Both the position numbers and the translations under genes were made by a program. The notes below the pieces were generated by a model, which saw nothing but the letters and a program-made list of their open reading frames with translations, had not been told where the DNA came from and did not search any database. Positions 58,701-64,000 of a DNA stretch of 64,000 bases are shown here, piece after piece (position 1 is the first letter of the stretch; each line of letters opens with the position of its first letter). Source of the DNA: Tanypteryx hageni (lineage: Eukaryota; Arthropoda; Insecta; Odonata; Petaluridae); assembly GCA_028673005.1 (NCBI GenBank), contig CM054118.1:57605338-57669337 (forward strand), given 5' to 3'.

Positions 58701-61700
58701 AATAAACTAGAGGCCAACAACTCACATGAGAGTCTGTATAATTCAACACATTTTTTAAAAACTAGTTCATGTATTCAAACAAATTTTGTCTACAAACAAG
58801 GACTGTCCCAGATCATTTTAAAACATTCTAAAAGTTTTCTCCATACATTTTGTGAGTTAGCCATAATCATATATGGAATGACAAACAAAACTATTTTTCG
58901 TATTAGTTGGAATAAAATAATTACCATATTTATTGGGCTATAAGAAGCACCAGGCTATAATACACACCATGATTATTTTGAAGATTTTTCCAAAAAAAAA
59001 GTATTTTGGTTCACCTAAGCATTTAGGAAAGGCCACATCGTGCATCATTTCTAGCCATGATTAAGTTTGCATCTGGCATCATTTACAGAAAATATTATGG
59101 TGTGATGACAGTTAAAAATATAGTTTAGACTTAATTCATGAAAGTAAATAGGGACGATCTAAAATAAAAATAATTGCTACGAAACTTGTATGCACTAGGC
59201 AGTCCTATTAATTAGGCTGTTGGAGTGCGCCATACACACCTTACCAATGGTATTTACCTAACCTTAAGTGCAAGATGAGATTTTAATTTCTAAAAAAAAG
59301 GAGTGAACATATCTTAATTTCAGCATATATATTTATTATTAATTATTTATTAAACACTTCAGTCTCGGGTCCTTTGTGCCTCAATGGTCACTCACTCAAT
59401 CCCTTTTACATTGCATCACTCTGCTGCCATTGCTTTTTCATATTTTCTGCTGGCATCCCCTCCCCTTCCCCCACCATCACAAAAATCAAAATTCTGGTAA
59501 AAAGTTGCAAATTCTCAAGGTCTCTTCAGTATGTGTGCCAAATTTAAAGACCCTAAGTTTCTTGGTTTTGAGAGATGCTATAGGATATGATATGTATTGC
59601 ACACCCCTCCCCTTCTTCCTCCCAAAAATCTAAATTTTGGCATCGAGGTGCACATCTTCTAGGTCTCTTTAGTAAGTGTACCAAATTTAGAGTCACTAGG
59701 TTTCTTGGTTTTTGATAAATGCTGTAGGATATGTTTTGTATGGCATCCTCCTCCACTTCTCTCTCCCCAACAAAATCAAAATTCTGACTCTGAGGTGCAC
59801 ATCCTCATGGTCCCATTAGTAAGTGTATCAAGTTTTAAGTCTCTAAATTTCTTGGTTTTCAAGGAATGTTTTCCACATGCACACAGACACATACTGCCTT
59901 TTATTAATGTAGATGGACTCTTCTCTGTGAGTTGGAAGGGAATTCAAAGCGAAAAATTTATAAGAATAAATAATACAAATTTGTTTGCAAAAGCACATCT
60001 AAGATCAGTTTCATTGAGGACTTCAGTTACACTGCTAACATGCAACAAAAATAAAGTTTATTAATTGTAGCATTATTTGTGGAACATGATGTTTAACCAT
60101 TGGAGGATTTAGTCAAACTGGAGCTCTGAGTAAAACCTCAACTTTGGATCCCTAGATTAGCTTTACTGTTCAAGTATTCATTCATATAATTCATCATAAA
60201 ATAATAATATATAATTGCAACATGCAATATGAAAGACATTTTTCGTTTATTAATGTCTTGAGATACTATTAGGTTACTCAAGACAAGACATGAAAACATC
60301 AGAATTGATGTGAAACATCTCTTTCCCATTGCTTAGTTGGAGACAAAATGTCAGATGATGAGTAAAGTCACCTTTGAACATCGACAATTACATTGTGACA
60401 TAGTATGTTAGAATTGGAAGAGACATCCAGGAGATACAGGGTTCATCCTATAGTCGTATGGTAAACAGTAGACCAAATTGAACCTAACAAAAGTTTTCAT
60501 AGTATTTTAGTTATGGTGCTCCTTCATCTATGCATTATAAACAGCCTCCATTTTCTGTACAAGCAGCACAAATTCATCACCCAAATTTCTGCAACTTCAG
60601 GCATAACTAACATACAAGTGTGACTGAGACTGACTAATTAAAATAATGCCAATAATGATAATAATTATAAATTAATCCAGTATTCTTAAATACAGTATCA
60701 GACATAAGGAGACACATTTAGTTAGGTGTTTTTGTTTTGTTTGATTGGTGTGAAATCTCAGATGCATGGTTATATGTCGTAATCTTTAAAATACTCTTTC
60801 ATTTTGCCTAGGCATGTCTTGTTCAGTCTTGACTAACTGGTGTGAACATAACCTTCGAGTACACAGGCAAGTAAATATAACTCATTTACTTGTTTACGAT
60901 AAGTGAAAAATCAAGGTTGACAAGCATAGAAATACTCAATTCCCTGTATCAATTTTTAAAAATTTTCTCCTAATTATTTGTTTCAAGCTAGGAATGGAGT
61001 TAGATTTTTGCCATTCCCTGCTCATTTGAAGAGCTGCACCAAATTTGCTAATATAAAAATTGCAAATTATTACTGTACGAGGTGCTTGCATGGCCATAGG
61101 TGCAATGCATACAGGTATCTGATGATAAAGCATGGCTCTGTGAAGATTAATTTTCCCTTCTCCGTCACATCCTCGCTCAGCGTCAGTTTTCAAATTACTC
61201 TCACATACTCCTTAAAAATCATCCACCTTCTTCTCGCCAATCCCTCTCGATTGTTCCTCCACATTGCTGCCACGACATTAGAGGAGTGGAGCATTTATTT
61301 TCTCCATTTGATTAACACATGGATGAGTGTAGCATATTAATAATTTGCATGTTAAAATTATTTAGAAGTATGGTATGAACTTGGATTTTGGGTGTTTTAT
61401 GTTTGTCATTTATTTTTTTAAGCATAAAGAATTTCTTATGCATCACATTGTGATGGTGGTCATTATTAGCCCATTCAAAACTGGCGGTGACCACTGTCCT
61501 TTTCGAGGATATGGCAGCACCGTCGTAGGTGGTCGGGCGGTGAGAGGACGGACATCAAGAGGAGAGGAGGCAGTCGGGTAGAGAGAGGAAGAAGGAGAAA
61601 TCCCGGAGGAAGCAGGAGGGAAAGACCGGCACGGGAGCAGCCTGAGCCTACCGACCTGGGACCATTCTTGTGTTGCTTGTGATTTATTTTTCGAGAATAA

Positions 61701-62878
61701 AAGGTCGCTGTTACCCACGGAGAATTGCGTATAATTCAATATTTGTTACAACATCATACATATCTATGCTTACTTCATGTGCATATTTAATGTCATTCTG
61801 TATGTAAGATTTTGTATTACCGTACATCATGCTGATAGAGATAGCTAAATTTTTTAGCAGAGAGTTAGATAGATAGATAGATCTTTATTTGGGCAAGATT
61901 GAGACTAAGCAGTCTCTTCTTCCATCTAACCAGAGTGAGGGAGAACGGGAGGTGAGAAGAGAGATAGATAGATAAATGTCTTTATTCACGCGAAATTTAG
62001 ACCATAAGGTCTACTCTTACATTTAACTCTTCGTCATTGTTATGTTACATTATATTAAAATACCTTAAATTACATAAAAAATGATTAAGATAGTAAAATA
62101 CTAATACAGACAGAGAGAGATAGATAGGTACATATTCAGGAAAACTTCTAAGAAAGACAAGGTATTTGTGGGAAAACCCTAGGAAGGACCTGGCTTGGCC
62201 AACCTAGTAAAAACCCATTCAGGAAAACACCCAAGAATTGAAGGGGTGGAGGGAGAATGGGAGGGAGAATGAGAAGTGTCTTAATTTTAATATGATTCTT
62301 TATTTATTTGTACTTCTCATTTTTGATGGCTAATTATTCTCATCTCCAATGAAATTCATGAAGGTTCATTATGGTGGATTATTTTTTGTTGTCAATAAGA
62401 AATTACCTAAAATTAACAATTTGGTCATAGCTTTGAAAGAAAGACACTTGGCACAAGTAAAATAAAGTATCTGTAATTCGCAAGAGGTATTTTTGTTTGA
62501 CTGGTAAATTGAAATTATATTTTCTCATCACTGTAAATGCATATGGACAATTTTAATTGAGGTTTTTGAGGCTCATGGTCTCAACCTTTTTTCATTCAGT
62601 GTTAAATCTGCCATTGATTATATTAAAAGTATGGGTACCATGAAAATTGCACATTTTGGAGATGAAGAAAGAGAATTTTAGGAAAAATCTGTAACTTACC
62701 GAGACATTATTGTTTTGAACTGCTTCTAACATAGCATCAGTGACTAAGTCTCCAAAAACATTTTCATTGGATATTTCATTTTCATTTAATGCAATTTTTG
62801 AACGAGCAAGCGGAGCTTCTTTCTTTGAAATTAGATCTTCTTGTCCTTGTTTCTCAGTTTTTAAAATGCTATCATCAT
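36533..62878 (-). CDS. Unrecognised single-pass membrane protein, last five exons (5' end not found)
   Basis: Exons 62700-62878, 58090-58300, 44341-44529, 37575-37721 and 36533-36642 join to 836 nt with all phases matching (277 visible residues plus stop). From the N-side the protein shows a Lys/Glu-rich linker, FGDLVTDAMLEAV, VGITIWTPEGKL, a helical region with EKQLRSLLEESV, NILLRIAVPEYLLKLPYL, and then FSPLGLRYLASPPSKKC. The C-terminus is a hydrophobic helix of about 21 residues followed by basic PRIRERRGS. One C-terminal helix with a basic end on one side fits a type I or tail-anchored protein. I do not recognise the family and give no function. The upstream exon needed for the phase-1 start at 62878 was not found. 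Introns reach 13.5 kb and are full of mobile DNA. Confidence 0.8.
36643..37574. other. Last intron of the membrane-protein gene
   Basis: AT-rich with GT-AG ends. No repeat boundary or coding sequence was recognised. Confidence 0.6.
37575..37721 (-). CDS. Membrane-protein gene, fourth visible exon
   Basis: The acceptor TTTATAG and donor CTAT|GTGAGT bound 49 codons, including TVADYIRKYADANKYIKF and a lone cysteine in SKKCVDNSAEAVL just before the membrane helix encoded by the last exon. Confidence 0.83.
37722..40800. other. Left part of the 6.6-kb intron between visible exons 3 and 4
   Basis: AT-rich and non-coding. CAGCTATAAGACGATCTCGATAATTCTCT at about 40612-40640 has a diverged match near 54465-54492 beside the foldback, so a dispersed-repeat fragment is present. 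Confidence 0.45.
40809..40978. mobile_element. MITE copy 2, 170 bp, with inverted terminal repeats
   Basis: The left TCAAACCCCGACTTAGCGCC and the reverse complement of the right end (TCAAATCCCGATTTAG) pair. The interior matches 21595-21750 closely, including TCGTTG.GAACA.AACTTCCA. TA-rich flanks suggest TA-target insertion (Tc1/mariner or pogo type). Confidence 0.8.
41608..43208. mobile_element. Outer hAT-like element holding a nested hAT
   Basis: The left end AAGGTGACCAGGCGTACTCC and the right end, reverse complemented as AAGGTTACAAGATTTT followed by GGAGTATAC, share AAGGT-AC at the tips and GTACTCC/GGAGTAC just inside. Flanks ATTTAATT and AATTAAAC are partly equal. CTCCTTT-type words recur inside. 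It was split by the element at 41720-42395. Confidence 0.5.
41720..42395 (-). mobile_element. Nested hAT remnant with 13-bp terminal repeats
   Basis: TAGGGTTGCCAGA at 41720 and TCTGGCAACCCTA ending at 42395 are perfect inverted repeats. Flanks CTTGAACC and CTTGTGCT agree at five of eight. On the minus strand near 42150-42060 a relic reads NAVSERIFSLMAVAWRKDKT, then LLSNLEAELTYD, the C-terminal dimerisation segment of hAT transposases. Everything else of the gene is lost. Confidence 0.8.
42540..44159. other. Intron DNA, mostly the outer hAT-like element and unknown sequence
   Basis: From 43210 on I see no recognised feature: AT-rich sequence with short C-runs near 43676-43695. Confidence 0.4.
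44160..44282 (-). CDS. Small GC-rich open frame, 40 codons, unknown
   Basis: ATG to TAA, beginning MSCSPGEIKERLREKVKEIE, with a strongly helical charged middle and higher GC than its intron. It lies just beyond the donor of the 44341-44529 exon. A 12-bp hairpin (near 44198-44225) lies inside. It could be a processed fragment, an unused exon or chance; no splice site supports it. Confidence 0.2.
   Translation of the reverse strand: MSCSPGEIKERLREKVKEIESAALGAMRSRPNTNDHFMSL
44341..44529 (-). CDS. Membrane-protein gene, third visible exon
   Basis: The acceptor TTGTGTGTTTCAG and donor CTTG|GTAAGT bound 63 codons: GLYVEYGNWASKGNKIQKV, then an acidic stretch and a hydrophobic LLRIAVPEYLLKLPYLVDAA. 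Phase 1 enters and leaves, as its neighbours need. Confidence 0.85.
45091..45170 (+). repeat. Hammerhead-like repeat, single-arm copy with broken core (locus 2)
   Basis: CCGAAGA (45096-45102) and GAAA (45119-45122) enclose a GGC-rich stem region; CGCGCATCGG follows, then TTCATAACCTTGTTATGGCTATTGGAGATAC. That last part matches the right arm of the foldback at 54236-54424. The expected CUGANGA core has C for U, so activity is unlikely. Confidence 0.5.
45978..46231. mobile_element. Foldback MITE copy A
   Basis: GAAATCTAACTCCTTAACCG (45980 on) pairs with CGGTTAAGGAGTTAGATTTC (to about 46230), arms of about 28 bp. The core holds GGTCCCTGGCGTGGAGTA, shared with 48178-48500. Confidence 0.75.
46605..47471 (-). 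pseudogene. Jockey/CR1-like LINE, 5'-truncated: reverse-transcriptase C-terminus and 3' tail
   Basis: A 260-codon open frame (47471-46689) reads through VKNQEDHQSLREDLRAISAW, WCKEWQIEINYTKC, YVKYLGVTICRDLSWDMHI, RPQVEYAASIWDP, LERVQRRAARFV and RYLGSFFPRTIRDHN, the usual C-terminal order after the YADD palm motif. The catalytic YADD itself is missing, so truncation falls just 3' of it. A short 3' UTR with CCCACCAACTTGGTG ends in (GATGTA)n at about 46629-46606. The open frame suggests a fairly recent insertion. Confidence 0.9.
48178..48500. mobile_element. Foldback MITE copy B
   Basis: ATGAAAATGGAGAAA at the left pairs with TTTCTCCATTTTCAT at the right. The core has GGTCCCTGGCGTGGAGTAG and a second diverged GGTCCCTGGAGTGAAGTA about 62 nt on. 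Related to 45978-46231. Confidence 0.7.
49480..50605. mobile_element. Long-inverted-repeat element with ACATTTTGTCC termini
   Basis: 49480-49745 is largely the reverse complement of 50605-50085. Paired segments are the terminal GACATTTTGTCC words, GTTGGTATGCTGTT, AAGTTTTTGG-ATTTATTTTG-CCTGAAAAAG and CAACATTATCCTCCATATA. The right half carries an extra segment (50130-50385) absent on the left. The outer right end is a short tandem array of GGGGCCATTTTGTCT. No transposase was found. Confidence 0.75.
51351..51791. mobile_element. hAT MITE, 441 bp, 7/8 target duplication
   Basis: The left end CATAGCAGTCTTAAGG and the right end, reverse complemented as CAGGGCGGTCTTAAGG, align and continue into GGCC-ATGGGCC. 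Flanks are TGTGCGGC and TGTGCGGA. Non-coding. Confidence 0.85.
51895..52000. mobile_element. hAT-type end fragment CAGTGGTTCCCAAACTGG
   Basis: A single left-type terminus followed by TGCTGCGGCACAC, typical of Charlie-like hAT MITEs. The matching right end was not found. Confidence 0.45.
52083..52640. mobile_element. Outer MITE with 35-bp inverted repeats, split by a hAT MITE
   Basis: 52096-52130 pairs with 52604-52638 (AAAAGTCGC.CAACCCTGTA, then TATTTCA.TGTAAT) with few mismatches. The left tip CAGAGTGTTTCAAAAG belongs to a common arthropod MITE end type. The element at 52206-52539 lies inside it. Confidence 0.8.
52206..52539. mobile_element. Nested hAT MITE, 334 bp
   Basis: CAGGCATGTCAAACTC at the left and the reverse complement CAGTTATGTCAAACTG at the right are hAT-type ends, with GGCCGC-rich subterminal words. 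Flanks ATGTAGAG and ATGTATAA agree at six of eight. Confidence 0.82.
52665..52728. repeat. (TA)n microsatellite
   Basis: About 30 TA units with one AAT interruption near 52718. Confidence 0.95.
52870..54230. other. Intron DNA, no feature recognised
   Basis: Moderate GC patches at 52930-53110 and 53580-53850 are open on the minus strand but lack splice sites or family marks; the second contains GTTGCCGGTTCGGATTCGAAGG, faintly B-box-like. Confidence 0.4.
54236..54424. ncRNA. Foldback with hammerhead-like motifs in both arms (locus 3)
   Basis: Arms 54236-54319 and 54341-54420 pair with about six mismatches. The left arm, read on the minus strand, has an intact core: CTGAAGA (54307-54301), GGC/GCC stem II, GAAA (54284-54281), then an ATC triplet. 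A 4-bp stem I is possible, ACCA before the core with TGGT after ATC. The plus-strand copy in the right arm has CTGCAGA, breaking an invariant A. Related to 45091-45170. A Penelope-type origin is inferred. Confidence 0.45.
55329..55360. mobile_element. hAT-type terminus CAGGGCCGTCCTTAGG, orphan end
   Basis: Resembles the right terminus of 51351-51791 and starts at 55331. No partner end was located in the next 1.5 kb. Confidence 0.4.
55360..57730. other. Intron DNA, no gene recognised
   Basis: AT-rich. Has a small hairpin at 55631-55692 (AGCTGGGCTG with CAACCCAGCT) and a purine-rich GAGAGAGGGAG block at 57150-57210 on the forward strand. Confidence 0.4.
57736..57940 (-). ncRNA. Long foldback enclosing a hammerhead-like motif (locus 4)
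   Basis: Perfect 42-bp arms (57773-57814 with 57860-57901) extend with mismatches to about 78 bp. The loop, read on the minus strand, is CTGATGA (57849-57843), one bulged base, a 5-bp stem II GGTGA/TCACC with loop TTAT, GAAA (57827-57824) and then CCAGTC, where GTC would be the cleavage triplet. The long arms lie where stem I is expected. Stem III is only a CCAG word, as in forms thought to act as dimers. Confidence 0.5.
58090..58300 (-). CDS. Membrane-protein gene, second visible exon
   Basis: The acceptor is TTTTCGTAG and the donor ACAG|GTAAGT. It encodes VGITIWTPEGKLMKIEAEEY, then a mostly helical stretch to KIFYTTG. Phase 0 enters and phase 1 leaves. Confidence 0.82.
58922..59065. repeat. 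Dispersed repeat, second copy of the TACCGTAT element end
   Basis: Shares GAAGATTTTTCC, TTTTGGTTCAC and GCATTTAGGAA-GGCCAC with 13850-13930 and starts TACCATATTTATTGGGC-TATAAGA. Confidence 0.65.
59440..59885. repeat. Tandem repeat of about 145 bp, three copies
   Basis: TTTCTTGGTTTT recurs at 59558, 59701 and 59848 (spacing 143 and 147), with GTGTACCAAATTTA.AGTC and CCCCTCCCCTTC words in the same order in each unit. Units differ by about 20%. It lies in the intron between visible exons 1 and 2 of the membrane-protein gene. Confidence 0.85.
60065..61440. other. Intron DNA, no feature recognised
   Basis: AT-rich, with small open frames but no splice-supported coding sequence. Confidence 0.45.
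61446..61752 (+). mobile_element. Possible solo LTR
   Basis: A GC-richer block of about 300 bp with a GA-rich middle, GAATAAAAGG near its 3' part and an end at TTGTTACAAC. CATCA lies on both sides (61441-61445, 61752-61756). The overall layout fits a Ty3-type LTR, but the terminal TG/CA is not clean. Confidence 0.35.
61866..61990 (-). repeat. Two retroposon 3' ends with (ATCT)n tails
   Basis: On the minus strand AATAAAGATCTATCTATCT (61895-61868) and AATAAAGACATTTATCTATC (61986-61963) are two adjacent poly(A)-hexamer-plus-tetranucleotide tails. They suggest two non-LTR insertions end to end. Confidence 0.5.
62700..62878 (-). CDS. Membrane-protein gene, first visible exon
   Basis: The acceptor TTTCATATTTCAG precedes 59 open codons plus a split one; the donor is TCG|GTAAGT. 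It encodes a polar segment (KTEKQGQEDLISKKEAP) and then FGDLVTDAMLEAVQNNNVS. Confidence 0.78.
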
Positions 62879-63163
62879 CTGAAATATGAAATTACAATGT
62901 AAATTTTTATTGCAGGGAATTTTCATTAGAACGGTCACTTGATTGGGTATAATAATCCAAGAGGTTGATTAGCCAGAAATTCCATACAAACAAACAAAGA
63001 GGCAGAATTCAAGTTTCTACAATAAATAATTTACTTATAAAAACACTTCATTCAAATGTTTTGGCTAAAATCTACAACATATTAATATATGAACACATAA
63101 GCATGTATAATCAATACTATTAGCACAAAAGAATTTTTACTTTAAGATTAAATATATGATTAC

Positions 63164-63760
63164 AGTAGAGCCTCGCTAATCCAACTAATTGGGACTCGGA
63201 TATGTTTGGATTAGTGAATTTTCAGATTAACCGGATTTTACAAAATACACGATGGGGGAAAGGGGAAGAGAGGGGGGCTCGCACTCTCGAGTGAAGGTCA
63301 CAGCAAACCACTGTACTCATTGCTCAGTGCTGCTTCTATCATCATAGCTAGCATACAGCTGTATAATGTAGTGCAGGGCTTTTCCCAGTATTTTAAATTA
63401 CTGTCACTGTTTTCCCCATCTTGTAGAAATGTCCAAAAAGCATAAGCACAGTTCATGTTTGTTAACAGATAAGTTGGAATTGTTCAAATGCATTGACAAA
63501 GGCGAAAGTGAGATCAAACTAGCCTTAGAGTTTGGTGTCGGAAAAGCAAACATCAGTGACTGGAAAAACGAATTGTACTAAAATTGAACAATTTTGTGAC
63601 ACTATTAGTGTTGAATCTCTCTGCAATCGTCACATATCATTCAACAAAGTTGATGATACGTTGCTTTTGTGGTTTGCACAAGAAAGGGAAAGAGGGTCTA
63701 TTTTTCCAGAGAAGGAGAGAGAGGGAGGGAGGATGGGAGAGAGGAGGATTGGAGAGAGGA
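63164..63760 (+). pseudogene. Tigger/pogo-like DNA transposon, 5' end and transposase N-terminus
   Basis: TA-CAGTAGAGCCTCGCTAATCC (from 63164) is a Tigger-type terminus. From about 63430 the frame MSKKHKHSSCLLTDKLELFK, then KGESEIKLALEFGVGKANIS-DW is the first helix-turn-helix of a CENP-B-like DNA-binding domain. After a frameshift near 63570, LLLWFAQERERG matches the start of the second. The catalytic DDE domain is absent and the sequence runs into a GGAGA-rich stretch. Confidence 0.8.
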
Positions 63761-63850
63761 GGAGAGGAAAGAAGGAAGAATGGGAAATTCCTTAAATATA
63801 ATGTTTGATGGGCAATTACGCTAGTATTTTTATTTTAACTGATTAGGGAC

Positions 63851-63877
63851 AGTGTGTGTGTGTGTGTGTGTGTGTGT
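63851..63877. repeat. (GT)n microsatellite
   Basis: About 13 GT units just inside the right 28-bp inverted repeat. Confidence 0.9.
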
Positions 63878-64000
63878 TTATTTGGCTAATCAACCTCTTG
63901 GATTATTATAGCCATAACTCCTTCCACACCAAACACAATTGCAAGGGAGGAGGGAAACCTGGTGCCAACATTAGCCTACTACTCTTAATGAAGAACATCA

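Larger units (their letters stand above)
62948..63910. repeat. Perfect 28-bp inverted repeat, 963 bp apart
   Basis: TATAATAATCCAAGAGGTTG plus ATTAGCCA at 62948-62975 is the exact reverse complement of 63883-63910. The Tigger remnant lies between. It may mark a composite element or a local inversion-duplication. Confidence 0.85.

Overview
The window is AT-rich eukaryotic nuclear DNA from an animal, most likely an arthropod. The genes are split by GT-AG introns of hundreds of bases to over 13 kb. The promoter of the best-supported gene carries a TCAGTG initiator, and the repeats are typical arthropod ones: hAT MITEs, RTE and Jockey/CR1-like LINEs, Tigger/pogo and TA microsatellites. I cannot name the order or species. 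No prokaryotic or viral gene cluster is present.

Two genes, both on the minus strand, can be rebuilt exon by exon with matching splice phases. (1) 1-18744 holds nine exons of a class III PLP phospho-lyase (ethanolamine-phosphate / phosphohydroxylysine phospho-lyase, AGXT2-like). They cover the start codon to about residue 415, and the 3' end runs off the left edge. (2) 36533-62878 holds the last five exons of an unrecognised single-pass membrane protein. Its 5' end was not found and probably lies beyond the right edge. Its UGA stop is followed directly by C and then by 43 in-frame codons with paired cysteines, so it is a stop-readthrough candidate.

The roughly 18 kb between the genes and almost all of the introns consist of decayed mobile DNA. 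By region: 1-18.7 kb is gene 1, with introns holding a hammerhead-like motif, an 18-bp minisatellite, a 68-bp-arm palindrome and a 1.7-kb hAT-like element. 18.7-36.4 kb is intergenic, with MITEs, a 2.9-kb ZMYM-type hAT transposon interrupted by a tRNA-like insertion, a 283-bp hAT MITE with a perfect 8-bp target duplication, two RTE LINE remnants, and one possible small + strand exon at 23.3 kb. 36.4-62.9 kb is gene 2, with introns holding nested hAT elements, a truncated LINE, several foldback elements, hammerhead-like foldbacks at 45.1, 54.3 and 57.8 kb, and a 145-bp tandem repeat. 62.9-64 kb holds a Tigger remnant inside a 28-bp perfect inverted repeat.

The most interesting signals are four dispersed loci with hammerhead-ribozyme-like cores (three with an intact core), two of them in the loops of long foldbacks; the UGA-C readthrough candidate; and a tRNA-Gly-like fold inside an inverted repeat, flanked by 12-bp target duplications within the hAT gene. 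All calls come from reading the sequence by eye. No database search was run.
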